Of a stretch of DNA of 64,000 nucleotides, positions 45,608 through 53,727 are shown in pieces. The notes below the pieces were generated by a model, which worked only from the letters and a program-made list of their open reading frames with translations, was not told where the DNA came from and searched no databases. The position numbers and the translations under genes are program-made. Position 1 is the first letter of the stretch. Each line of letters opens with the position of its first letter. The DNA comes from Verrucomicrobiaceae bacterium (lineage in GTDB: Bacteria > Verrucomicrobiota > Verrucomicrobiia > Verrucomicrobiales > Akkermansiaceae), in NCBI GenBank assembly GCA_027484055.1, contig JAIXQH010000062.1, forward strand, positions 62,001-126,000. The letters are read 5' to 3'.

Positions 45608-46036
45608 ATGATGCATCCCGCACTCGGCATCGACCATGGAGACGCGCGCATCGGGATCGCAGCGACCGATGATTTTGGCATCCTTGCTCACCCGGTGGAA
45701 ACCATCGACCGTAGCAAGGTGCTCGATCCCGTCGAACGCATCGCCCAGCTCGTAACAGCGCGGAAAACCAAAACCCTCGTAATCGGCCTACCCCTGCGGA
45801 TGGATGGCAGCGAGGGGACATCCGCCATCAAGGTCCGGAAATTTGCCAAACTCCTCCGCGCGCGCCTGCCAGAGGTCCCGGTCGTCTTCGTGGATGAAAC
45901 GCTCACCACCGCCACTGCAGCGGACAAACTACGCGAGGCCGGTCGCACGGCCAAGCAGCAGAAATCCATCATCGACCAAGCCGCGGCCGTGGAAATTTTG
46001 AATTTGTGGATGGGTGAGGATGCCTATGAGCCATGA
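45608..46036 (+). CDS. ruvX: Putative pre-16S rRNA nuclease / RuvX (YqgF)
   Basis: RNase-H-fold nuclease of 142 residues: LGIDHGDARIGIAATD (first catalytic Asp; the family usually reads GLDxGxxRIG), VIGLPLRMDGSEG, VVFVDETLTTATA with the Glu, and the C-terminal DQAAAVEIL block with the last catalytic Asp. Family members trim 16S rRNA ends. The stop overlaps modA by 4 bp. Confidence 0.93.
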   Translation: MMHPALGIDHGDARIGIAATDDFGILAHPVETIDRSKVLDPVERIAQLVTARKTKTLVIGLPLRMDGSEGTSAIKVRKFAKLLRARLPEVPVVFVDETLTTATAADKLREAGRTAKQQKSIIDQAAAVEILNLWMGEDAYEP

Positions 46037-46770
46037 AATCCCTGCTCATCCTCGCTCTCGCGCTTGCCGGGTTCGCCCACGCCGAAGAAATCACCGTCTT
46101 CGCCGCTGCCAGCTTGACGGATGCGCTCAAGGACATCGCGGCGACTTATGAGAAAAGCTCCGGCGACAAGATCCGCTTCAACTTCGCCGCGTCCAACACC
46201 CTCGCCCAGCAGATCCAAGCCGGTGCCCCGGCGGACCTCTTTTTTTCTGCCGACGAGGCGAAAATGGACGCCCTCGCCACGGCGGGCCTCATCGTTCCAG
46301 AGACTCGGCGCGACCTTTTGGGAAATTCCCTCGTCGTCATCACCGCCCCAGATGGCCCCGCCCTGCGGACCGTGGCAGACCTCGCCCTGCCTGCCGTTCG
46401 CTACCTCTCTCTCGCCGATCCTGCCGCCGTCCCAGCGGGCATTTACGCCAAGGCGCTGTTGGAAAAAGAAGGCTATTGGGACGCGGTAAAAGGCAAAGTC
46501 GTGCCTGCCGAGAACGTCCGCAGCGCCCTCGCCGTGGTGGCGTCAGGAAATGCGGAGGCGGGGATCGTTTACAAAACCGACGCCGCGATCTCGAAGAAGA
46601 TAAAAATCGCCCTAGAAATCCCCGCCAAGCGTGGCCCGGTGATTCGTTATCCCGCGGCCCTGCTCAAAGATAGCCAGCACGCAGCGGGCGCGGCGAAGTT
46701 TCTGACGTATCTCAGCGAGAAATCCACGGCAGAGGTTTTTAAGAAATTCGGGTTCGTCGTGTTTCAGTGA
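46033..46770 (+). CDS. modA: Molybdate-binding periplasmic protein ModA
   Basis: 245 residues with a signal peptide ending AHA, then EEITVFAAASLTDALKDIA, the ModA-type oxyanion site, FAASNTLAQQIQAGAPADLF, AVPAGIYAKALLEK and GNAEAGIVYKTDA. Normally encoded with the permease ModB and ATPase ModC, but neither is next to it here: the flanking genes are ruvX and a minus-strand ligase. It starts within the end of ruvX (ATGA), so it is translated together with a housekeeping gene. Confidence 0.92.
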   Translation: MKSLLILALALAGFAHAEEITVFAAASLTDALKDIAATYEKSSGDKIRFNFAASNTLAQQIQAGAPADLFFSADEAKMDALATAGLIVPETRRDLLGNSLVVITAPDGPALRTVADLALPAVRYLSLADPAAVPAGIYAKALLEKEGYWDAVKGKVVPAENVRSALAVVASGNAEAGIVYKTDAAISKKIKIALEIPAKRGPVIRYPAALLKDSQHAAGAAKFLTYLSEKSTAEVFKKFGFVVFQ

Positions 46771-46830
46771 GTCCGAGCGAATGGATAGCCCGTGCCGGAC
46801 ACAGTGGCTTTCTCCCCGACTCTGCGTTTC

Positions 46831-46941
46831 GATTGAAATTTCAATCTTACTCCGCGTCCCTTTGCGGACTCTGCGTCTCTGCGGTAAACTCTTGATGCTG
46901 AACCAATAATTTTGAACCGCCAAGGCGCCAAGAGCGCCAAG
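46831..46941. repeat. Intergenic cluster: palindrome plus CTCTGCG and CGCCAAG repeats
   Basis: Three elements in the convergent gap after modA: a perfect 16-bp palindrome GATTGAAATTTCAATC (46831-46846), a stretch of short GCGTC/CTCTGCG direct repeats (46850-46884), and AACCGCCAAGGCGCCAAG followed by another CGCCAAG (46915-46941). The latter two resemble short imperfect 8-9-bp repeats that recur between genes in many environmental bacterial genomes. Function unknown. No T-tract terminator accompanies them. Confidence 0.6.
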
Positions 46942-46956
46942 TTTTTGTCTGATTTT

Positions 46957-49659
46957 TCAGCCTCCGGCCAAGGTCCGGGCGGATTGCAGGGTGTCGATGT
47001 CAGCCAGCGTTTTATCCCTGCGGATCGCTTTGATGCGTGGAAAACGCAGTGCAAGTCCCGAGTTGTGGCGGGGGGATGGGCGGATGGCGTCGAAGGCGAT
47101 TTCTAAAACCAAGTTCGGCAGCACATGGTGCTTCCGCCGTTCTTTGCGGAGGGTGTGGCGGGTGAAATGCTCGGTGAGTTCCTCGATCTCGGCGTCGGTG
47201 AGGCCGGAGTATGCCTTGCCGAGCACGCGGAGCTGGCCGCTGATCTCGTCCATGACGGCGAAGGTGTAGTCCGACAAGACATCCGACCGTTTGCCGTGGC
47301 CTTGTTCGGCGATGACGACGACGCAGTCCAAGGTCGGCATCACACCCTTGAGCTTGATCCAGGATTTCCCACGCCGCCCGAGGTTGTAGTGGCTGTGAGG
47401 GTCTTTGGCGATGAGACCTTCGTGGCCGTCTTGCAGGGCTTGTTTGAAATGGCTGTCCACTTCGCCCGTTGTCTCGGCGCAATGAAGGGTGATGGCTTCG
47501 AAGGGCGGGCTGAGCTGGAGTAGGTCGAGCTTTTCACGGCGCTCAAGCAGGGATTTTTCGAGCAGATCTTCACCATCGCGCCAGAGTAGATCGAAGGCGA
47601 TGTAGCGCAGCGGCACGGAGCTGTCTTGCCCCTCGTCGGTGAGAAATAGATCCCCATCGCCCATGCGCCGACCGAGACGTTTCTGTAAATCTGCGAAGCC
47701 GAGTTTGCGTCCCTCGGCGAAGGCGATGAGTTCGCCATCGAGGATGAAATCTCCGGGAATCTGGCGAGCGGCGAGGATGAGGTCGGGGAATTCTTCGTCG
47801 AGTGGGCGGAGATCCCGTGAGAAGAGGGCTACGTTTTCCCCCCATTTGTGGAGCTGAGCGCGGATGCCGTCATACTTCGGTTCCAGCCAGAAGGGCGGGG
47901 CGAATGGCAGTGCGTCGAATAGGGGGCGATCGCTATCTGCATCGCGCTCCAGGGGGGCGGCGAGCATGCACTTGATGGGCACGGATGGGCGCAGCGCAGC
48001 TTCTGCGAGCTTGCCATGGCGGGCGAGCCACGCCGTTTCTCCTAAATTTCCGGTCAGCATGTGGGCGTGGCGGACGTCGGCGGGATCTGCCTTGAAGGCG
48101 GTGGCGATCGCGTCTTCGACGAGGCCTTCTTTCAGCCCGATCCGGAGATCGCCGGTGAGTAGTTTGACCACGGTTTCCCCTTCGACTGGGTGCAGAGTGG
48201 CGAGCCGGGCGCTGAGGAGTTCGATGCGTTTTAGGGAGCCCTTGGCCTCGACGAGGCTCTCGAAAAAGTGTGCCAAGCCGAGTAAATCCAGAGGCTCGGG
48301 TTTTAAATAGATTTCTTGAAGGAGCAAGCGGGCGGTGCGGGCCGTGTCGTTCTGGCTGAGTGAAATTTCCCGGTAGCGTTCCTCGCGCACGTTGGGCAGA
48401 GCGATCAAGGCGCGGCGGATGGTGGCGCTGCCAACGTGGAGTTGTTGCCGCCCGGCAAGGCGTGGCAGGGCTTCTCCGGTGAGCCAGACGGCGGCGAGTT
48501 TGAGGTCGGCTTCCGTGGTGAGGGAGCGCAGGTAGGTGGCGAGGAAATCGGTTTTTGCCACGCGGCTGCTTGTTTCTGCGACGAGACGACAGAGGTCGCC
48601 GAAGTCGGCGAGCGCACAAATGGCCCGGCTGTGGCGAGGCGTGTTCGCCCCGGCGCTACGCTGGGCGGCTTGAGAGATGGAGAGTTCCAATTGATCGCCG
48701 CCCATGGCGCACCAAGCGTCCATGCCCTTGGTGCGTAGCTCGGCGGCAAATTCCTTGGCGAATCCATGGACGGTCAAAATCCGCTTGGGCCGCACGCGCT
48801 TGATGCAGTCGAGCAGGCCGGGATGGTCGGCGTGGTCGGAAAGGGGAATGACTTCATCGACCCGGTAGCGGTATTTTGCACCCGACTGAAGTGCCCAGCC
48901 GGTGAGCATGGCGGTGCGTTTACTTTTCAAGCCGCGCATCAATTTCGAGCGGGCGGCATTCGGCGGGGCGATGACGGCGTAGCCCGGAGGGGCGTGGCCG
49001 AAGAATTCGACGGGTTCGGGCAGTGTCTCTACGCCACAGGCCCGGCAGGCTTGGGTCATGGCCGCCACGGCGGGGTGGAGCAGGGCGGGGATGCCATGCT
49101 CGGTGAGAAGGGCGAGCGCTTCTTGGGCTTTCCCCAAGGAGTAGCCGAGCAGCACCGGAGTCTCGCCGTCGGTGAAGGCATCTTGCACGAAACGGAGCAG
49201 GCTCGCCTCGATTTCCATGGGATTCGGGAACTCGAAGCAGGGCAGGCCGAAGGTGCTTTCTAAAATGAGCGTGTCTGCGGCCACGAAGTTCACCAGCTCT
49301 GCGGTGCGGCCGCGGCGGGTTTTAAAGTCACCGGTGTAGAGCAGGGTCGCGCCGTCTTTGAGGCGGGTGAGGTGCAGCATCGCCGAGCCAGAAATGTGGC
49401 CAGCGGGGAGCAATCGTAAGCGGAAGCCGTCGCGAGTGAGCGGGACTTGGAAGGGGAGAGCTTCAATGCGTTTTTCCGCGAGGTGGAAGCGCTCATGCAC
49501 CAGCGAGGCGGTGGTCTCCGAGCATAAGGCCGACTCGTGCCGAGCAAAATGGTCGGCATGCGCGTGGGAAACGAAGGCCCATGGCTTGGCATCCCATGGG
49601 TCCAACCATAGGTCCAGCTCGGGCAAATGCAGGCCTCTTTGGAAACGAACTTCAATCAA
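46957..49659 (-). CDS. Fusion of metallo-beta-lactamase nuclease and ATP-dependent DNA ligase
   Basis: 900 residues in one uninterrupted frame. Residues 1-330 are a beta-CASP/MBL-type nuclease, as in ligase-associated DNA exonucleases: zinc motif SHAHADHF (His32, His34, Asp36, His37), LPAGHISGSAML, YTGDFKTR, LSDHADHPGLL. Residues about 360-900 are an ATP-dependent ligase: an N-terminal helical domain, nucleotidyl Lys595 in EPKYDGIRAQ, DGELIAF, LRYIAFDLLW, EGLIAKD and a final OB-fold with SWIKLKG. In other bacteria the nuclease and ligase are separate neighbouring genes, sometimes with an Lhr helicase. Likely a DNA-repair end-processing and sealing enzyme. Confidence 0.9.
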   Translation of the reverse strand: MIEVRFQRGLHLPELDLWLDPWDAKPWAFVSHAHADHFARHESALCSETTASLVHERFHLAEKRIEALPFQVPLTRDGFRLRLLPAGHISGSAMLHLTRLKDGATLLYTGDFKTRRGRTAELVNFVAADTLILESTFGLPCFEFPNPMEIEASLLRFVQDAFTDGETPVLLGYSLGKAQEALALLTEHGIPALLHPAVAAMTQACRACGVETLPEPVEFFGHAPPGYAVIAPPNAARSKLMRGLKSKRTAMLTGWALQSGAKYRYRVDEVIPLSDHADHPGLLDCIKRVRPKRILTVHGFAKEFAAELRTKGMDAWCAMGGDQLELSISQAAQRSAGANTPRHSRAICALADFGDLCRLVAETSSRVAKTDFLATYLRSLTTEADLKLAAVWLTGEALPRLAGRQQLHVGSATIRRALIALPNVREERYREISLSQNDTARTARLLLQEIYLKPEPLDLLGLAHFFESLVEAKGSLKRIELLSARLATLHPVEGETVVKLLTGDLRIGLKEGLVEDAIATAFKADPADVRHAHMLTGNLGETAWLARHGKLAEAALRPSVPIKCMLAAPLERDADSDRPLFDALPFAPPFWLEPKYDGIRAQLHKWGENVALFSRDLRPLDEEFPDLILAARQIPGDFILDGELIAFAEGRKLGFADLQKRLGRRMGDGDLFLTDEGQDSSVPLRYIAFDLLWRDGEDLLEKSLLERREKLDLLQLSPPFEAITLHCAETTGEVDSHFKQALQDGHEGLIAKDPHSHYNLGRRGKSWIKLKGVMPTLDCVVVIAEQGHGKRSDVLSDYTFAVMDEISGQLRVLGKAYSGLTDAEIEELTEHFTRHTLRKERRKHHVLPNLVLEIAFDAIRPSPRHNSGLALRFPRIKAIRRDKTLADIDTLQSARTLAGG

Positions 49660-49739
49660 TCGGGCAGAGCGTAGCGGGAGATTCGCGAGATGGCGAAGGG
49701 AAAGTCAAATCGGTGAAACTCGCTCGCTGACAGTCCCCG

Positions 49740-50450
49740 TTAGTCTTCCACGTAGAGGATGCGGCCGCAGTCTTCGCACTGGGTGATTTCCTTGCCAGTG
49801 GTGGCTTTCATGATGGTGGAGGCGATGACTTTCATGTGGCAGCCTTGGCATTTCCCGTCGTGGAGCGGGGCGACGGCGATGCCGTCCTTGGACTTCATCA
49901 GGCGGTTGTAGAGTGGGATCAGGGACTCGGCGACATTGGCGAATGCTTTGTCGCGCTCGACGCTGACTTCTTGGCGAGTTGATTTCAGGCGCTCGTGACG
50001 TTCGGTGATGGAGGCCAAGTCTTCTGCCACGAGCTTGCGGGTGTTTTCCCGGGCGGCTTCGGCGGCTTTCTGGGCTTTGCGGAAGCCGTCCACCTCTTCC
50101 ATAGCTTCGAGTTCCAGGGTTTCGTATTGATCGAGGTCTTTTTCGTAACGGACGATTTCATGACCAAGGGCGACGAATTCTTCGTTTTTGCGGGTTTCAA
50201 ATTGCTGCAATTTCAGCCGTTTGATGGTGGTGCGGCGGGTCTCGGCATCGAGCTCGATTTTTTTAACGCGCAGTTCGCAGTCGAGTAGAGCTTGGTGCGC
50301 CTTGGCGACAGCGGCTTCATCGGCGGCGAGCTTCGATTTCGCGCGGGCCTCGTCCTGCGGGAGTTTTTCCAAGTCCTTGGCCAGAGCCATCAGTCGGCGG
50401 TCACGATCTTGGAGAATTAACAACGCGCGCACATCATCTTGCATGGCCAT
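49740..50450 (-). CDS. Coiled-coil protein with C-terminal C4 zinc ribbon
   Basis: About 236 residues from the ATG at 50450 (MAMQDDVRALLILQ); the open frame reaches 50489, but the extra residues do not look conserved. Residues about 10-175 form a long coiled coil (DEARAKSKLAADEAAVAKAHQ and similar), and the C-terminus is a zinc ribbon with CQGCHMKV and CEDCGRILY. This is the C4-type zinc-ribbon family (PF02591-like), widespread and of unclear role, sometimes linked to nucleic-acid binding. Confidence 0.82.
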   Translation of the reverse strand: MAMQDDVRALLILQDRDRRLMALAKDLEKLPQDEARAKSKLAADEAAVAKAHQALLDCELRVKKIELDAETRRTTIKRLKLQQFETRKNEEFVALGHEIVRYEKDLDQYETLELEAMEEVDGFRKAQKAAEAARENTRKLVAEDLASITERHERLKSTRQEVSVERDKAFANVAESLIPLYNRLMKSKDGIAVAPLHDGKCQGCHMKVIASTIMKATTGKEITQCEDCGRILYVED

Positions 50451-50581
50451 GGGGTAAACGGCCCCGCGCAGCGCGGCAAGGTCTTTCATGAGGGTGGGTG
50501 ATTCGGTGGAGGCAGCAGGGAGGCCCGGACTGCGAATGCCGGGCGCTTGACCTGAGGGGAACTGGGGAGTAGTAAACAGCG

Positions 50582-50776
50582 GTGGAAACGAGGTTTGTCA
50601 GCTACGAGGAACTGCAACGGGACAAACGCGCGGACCGTGAAGAGGACGCACGGCGGCTGCGGCTTGGGCTGGTGACGCCTGAGCAGCTTCATGCGGAATA
50701 CTCGCTGTTCCCTTTGGATGCGGAGGTCCGCATGATTGATTTTTGTGAAACGGTGAATCGGTATTACGACCCATGA
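50582..50776 (+). CDS. Small acidic/basic protein, partner of the following gene
   Basis: 64 residues, highly charged (RFVSYEELQRDKRADREEDARRLRLG), no membrane segment. The stop overlaps the start of the nucleotidyltransferase-like gene (ATGA), a translationally coupled pair of the kind seen in toxin-antitoxin systems. No known antitoxin family is recognised, so antitoxin function is inference. Confidence 0.55.
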   Translation: METRFVSYEELQRDKRADREEDARRLRLGLVTPEQLHAEYSLFPLDAEVRMIDFCETVNRYYDP

Positions 50777-51261
50777 ATCCACCAGATCACTCGGGGAGTC
50801 TGACGGAGGTTTCGGATTTTGCGGAGGTATTATGGCCGACAGACGGTAGCGTTTTGCCAGTGCTGGTCGGTGGTCATGCGGTGAATTTGTGGAGCACTTA
50901 TTTTTTCTCAAAAGGAAATCAGCAACTTGCAGATTTCCTGCCTTTCATGAGCAAGGACTTGGATCTGGTGGGAACGATGGCGTTGCTGGACCGGCTGCAT
51001 CGAAGATTCAAGGGGGTGGTCATGCGCTCAGAGCCGAGAAGCCCAGTGTTCGGTCGTTTGGAGATGTCCGTTAAAGATGCCTCATCCCATCCCGATTCGC
51101 ACTTCCCTACCGAGCGATTTCCCGCAAGCCTCGCAGCATGTCCGCGGGTCGTCTTTCCATTCCACAATACGCCATGGCCCTTGCCCACGTGGCGAGTCTG
51201 CGCTCGGAAGATCCTTACCGGAAGGTCGGGGCGGCGGCGCTGGACTTTGATAATCGCGTGA
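50773..51261 (+). pseudogene. Nucleotidyltransferase-like (AbiEii-type) gene, 3' end lost
   Basis: The first about 100 residues resemble an AbiEii/MNT-type nucleotidyltransferase start: LPVLVGGHAVNLWSTYFF (GG motif) and MSKDLDLVGTMALLDRL (catalytic D-x-D), followed by FGRLEM. From about 51090 the frame runs into, and then overlaps, the dCMP deaminase gene in another frame, giving a Pro/Arg-rich tail unlike any protein. Full-length relatives are over 200 residues, so the 3' half is missing. With the 64-residue upstream gene it looks like a decayed toxin-antitoxin or phage-defence pair. Confidence 0.6.
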
Positions 51262-51578
51262 TCGGCACGGCTTACAATGGGCTGGCTCCGGGTTACAATC
51301 CGCCGGCGAGCTTTTGGGACGACCGCGAGGCGCGGCAGAAATTCATGCTCCACGCGGAGGTGAACTTGTGCAGCCTTTTCCGCCGGGGTGAGGCGAAAAT
51401 CGTGGCGACCACGACGATGCCTTGCACCGCGTGCATGCAGACGCTGTGCGCCTATGGGATTAAGGAAATTTACTACCGGGATATTTACCAAGTCTCGGAT
51501 GCCCCGGAAATCGCGGCGCTGTATCAGGTGAAATTGGAGCAGGTGACGGATTACCCGCTGGCAGGCGGTGGGGGATAA
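51138..51578 (+). CDS. Deoxycytidylate/cytidylate deaminase family protein
   Basis: Zinc-dependent deaminase of 146 residues. Zinc motif HAEVNLCSLF and PCTACMQTLC (His and two Cys ligands, catalytic Glu), preceded by RSEDPYRKVGAAALDFDNRVIGTAYNG typical of the dCMP deaminase group. No allosteric domain is visible. The start is inside the tail of the upstream broken nucleotidyltransferase frame. Followed by a hairpin terminator. Confidence 0.88.
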   Translation: MSAGRLSIPQYAMALAHVASLRSEDPYRKVGAAALDFDNRVIGTAYNGLAPGYNPPASFWDDREARQKFMLHAEVNLCSLFRRGEAKIVATTTMPCTACMQTLCAYGIKEIYYRDIYQVSDAPEIAALYQVKLEQVTDYPLAGGGG

Positions 51579-51581
51579 CCC

Positions 51582-51618
51582 AAAAAAGCCACGAACGCGT
51601 GAGCATCCGTGGCTTTTT
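51582..51618. terminator. Bidirectional terminator
   Basis: Complementary arms AAAAAGCCACG (51583-51593) and CGTGGCTTTTT (51608-51618) around a 14-nt loop, positioned between the converging deaminase (stop 51578) and transaldolase (stop 51641) genes; A- and T-tracts on either side allow use in both directions. Confidence 0.88.
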
Positions 51619-51640
51619 GAAATCCTCAGGTGGGTGAGGC

Positions 51641-52594
51641 TTAGATCATGCTTTCGACCAGCTTTTCCAGCTTCACGATGTCCGCAGAAAACGCGCGAAT
51701 CCCGTGAGCGGTCTTCTCGGTGGCCATGGCGTCGTCGTTGAGCATGAAGCGGAAATCGCTCTCGTTGAGGGAGATTTTCTCGGCGCTGCTGGCGGCGGCT
51801 TCCTCGGCGGTGAGGCGCGCGGTGATGGGTTCTTCGGAGGCTTGGAGCTCGCCCAAGAGGCCGGGGCTGATGGTGAGGAGGTCACAGCCAGCGAGGGCGA
51901 GGATTTCGCCCTTGTTGCGGAATGAGGCACCCATGACTTCGGTCTTGTAGCCGAATTTTTTGTAGTAGTTGTAAATCGCGCGGACGGAAATGACGCCGGG
52001 ATCTTCATCACCTTGGTAGTCCTTGCCCGTCGCGGCCTTGTGCCAGTCTAGGATGCGACCGACGAAGGGCGAGATGAGTTTCACGCCAGCCTCGGCGCAG
52101 GCCACGGCTTGGGCAAAGGAGAAGAGCAGGGTCAAATTGCAATGAATCCCTTCTTTTTCAAGGGCTTCAGCGGCCTTGATGCCTTCCCAAGTGGAGGCGA
52201 TCTTGATGAGGATGCGCTTGCGCGAGTGGCCTTCTGCCTCGTAGGCGGCGATGAGTTGGTGCGCTTTCGCCACAGTGGCGGCAGTGTCGAAGGAGAGGCG
52301 GGCATCCACCTCCGTGGAGACGCGACCGGGGACGATTTTAAGGATTTCCAGGCCGAAGAGGATGAGAATGCGGTCGAGGATGGCCTCGGTCAAAGCAGCA
52401 CCCGTGACGCCAGTGGCTTTCCCCGCGGCGACAGCTTGCTCGACGAGGTGGCGGTATTCTGGCTTGGCCGCTGCTTGCAGGATCAACGAAGGATTCGTCG
52501 TCGCATCTTGTGGCTGATAGGTCTTCATGGACTCGAAGTCTCCGGTATCGGCGACGACGGTGGTGAATTTCTTGAGTTGGTCGAGTTGGTTCAT
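51641..52594 (-). CDS. tal: Transaldolase
   Basis: Transfers a dihydroxyacetone unit in the non-oxidative pentose phosphate pathway. The 317-residue TalB-type enzyme has the start [15 protein letters not shown], the [10 protein letters not shown] block, [12 protein letters not shown], the Schiff-base Lys in [26 protein letters not shown] and ISPFVGRI. Length and motifs are standard. Single gene with its own terminator. Confidence 0.96.
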   Translation of the reverse strand: MNQLDQLKKFTTVVADTGDFESMKTYQPQDATTNPSLILQAAAKPEYRHLVEQAVAAGKATGVTGAALTEAILDRILILFGLEILKIVPGRVSTEVDARLSFDTAATVAKAHQLIAAYEAEGHSRKRILIKIASTWEGIKAAEALEKEGIHCNLTLLFSFAQAVACAEAGVKLISPFVGRILDWHKAATGKDYQGDEDPGVISVRAIYNYYKKFGYKTEVMGASFRNKGEILALAGCDLLTISPGLLGELQASEEPITARLTAEEAAASSAEKISLNESDFRFMLNDDAMATEKTAHGIRAFSADIVKLEKLVESMI

Positions 52595-52670
52595 GCTTGG
52601 AGTGGGGTAAACGCGGAATGCTCCCTTGGAAAGCCGAAAAGCAGCTGTGCCTAGGCTCAGAGGATGAATC

Positions 52671-53060
52671 TTATTTCATCAGGTGATGAAGCCGTTTGAA
52701 GACCAGCACTCCCACGGCGGCCCCGGCGAAATCTGCCAACCCATCAAATGGGTCATTTCCACTGCGTCCGGGGGTGAAAGATTGGTGGAACTCATCCAGC
52801 ACAGCGATCGCGGCGATGACGGTGACTACGATGATGAAGAGCCGTTTCCAGTCGGTCTGAAGGGGACTGCGGCGGAAGAGGTAGGCACTGAGCAGACCGC
52901 TGCCGCCGAAAAAGTAGCCGAAGTGGGCGACCTTATCGATGTTGACGATGGGCGGAAGACCTTGGCCCGGACCTGCGAATGAGGAGAGTGTCCAAAGGGC
53001 GATGAACCAGAGAATGAAACAGGTGAGCCAGAACTTCGGCTGGCGTGGGAGCCATTTCAT
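52671..53060 (-). CDS. VanZ-like membrane protein
   Basis: 129 residues with four hydrophobic spans and the VanZ signature: [17 protein letters not shown] (conserved His in TM2), [29 protein letters not shown] (Glu-x-x-Gln and Asp motifs). Homologues are linked to teicoplanin resistance in enterococci, but most are of unknown role. The gene follows brnA by 3 bp on the same strand. Confidence 0.83.
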   Translation of the reverse strand: MKWLPRQPKFWLTCFILWFIALWTLSSFAGPGQGLPPIVNIDKVAHFGYFFGGSGLLSAYLFRRSPLQTDWKRLFIIVVTVIAAIAVLDEFHQSFTPGRSGNDPFDGLADFAGAAVGVLVFKRLHHLMK

Positions 53061-53063
53061 GTC

Positions 53064-53336
53064 TCAGAGCTTGCGCATTTCCTCTTCGAGCCGCTCCGCC
53101 AGCCACTGCTTCATCATGGATTGGTAGTTAAGGTAGCGGGAGCGGGCGATGCGCTTGATGCGGGAAAGCATCCGTGGGTCGAAACGTAGCGTGATGGTGG
53201 TGGATTCCCGGGCGTCCGTCTGGTGGACCGAAGAGGCCATGAGGCGGCCGTCCAATTCATGAGTCTCCCAGTAACGGGCTTCCTCAGCCTCATCAGTGAA
53301 TTCGGGAATCTCGGACCAGTGCGTGATGGCATTCAT
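53064..53336 (-). CDS. brnA: BrnA-like antitoxin (ribbon-helix-helix)
   Basis: 90 residues: N-terminal acidic region (ITHWSEIPEFTDEAEEARYWETHEL), typical of the CopG-type antitoxin family, then a ribbon-helix-helix DNA-binding domain (TTITLRFDPRMLSRIKRIARSRYLNYQ). It neutralises BrnT and represses the operon. The gene lies 24 bp downstream of brnT on the same strand, so the toxin gene is first, the usual BrnTA order. Confidence 0.82.
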   Translation of the reverse strand: MNAITHWSEIPEFTDEAEEARYWETHELDGRLMASSVHQTDARESTTITLRFDPRMLSRIKRIARSRYLNYQSMMKQWLAERLEEEMRKL

Positions 53337-53360
53337 ATCAAAAGAGGTGGGAAAAGGGTT

Positions 53361-53639
53361 TCAGCGGAACTCGGCGTATTTACGGTCGTAGAACTTTTGC
53401 TCGGTGTCGGACATTTCACGGGCTGCGACGACTCGCGTGGTTTTACCGTCGGTCCAAAAGGAAAGGAATAAATACCGATCCGCCACCGTGCGGCCGAGCG
53501 CGTAGTAGCGGGAAGCGCCGTCTTTGCGTTCGTTGTCCGGCAGAAAGCGGACGGAAAATGGGTCCTCGAAGGCTTCTTCAAGCTCACGGGGTTTGATGTT
53601 TCGAAGGTCGAATTGAACGTCTAGGATGTCGAGCTCCAT
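53361..53639 (-). CDS. brnT: BrnT-family ribonuclease toxin
   Basis: 92 residues of the RelE/barnase-like BrnT family: the EEAFEDPFSVRF strand, RYYALGRTVADRYLFLSFW core and a C-terminal VVAAREMSDTEQKFYDRK with the conserved R-x-M-S and Y-R/Y-x basic residues of BrnT. Inhibits translation by cutting RNA. Complete, so likely functional. Operon with brnA. Confidence 0.85.
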   Translation of the reverse strand: MELDILDVQFDLRNIKPRELEEAFEDPFSVRFLPDNERKDGASRYYALGRTVADRYLFLSFWTDGKTTRVVAAREMSDTEQKFYDRKYAEFR

Positions 53640-53727
53640 GCGCGATAGCTTGAGGATGCAGGGTGAAAGTGCAACAAAGAGTTTTCACGCAATTTTCCCC
53701 AACAGGAGCCCTAGAAGGTGAGACGGG

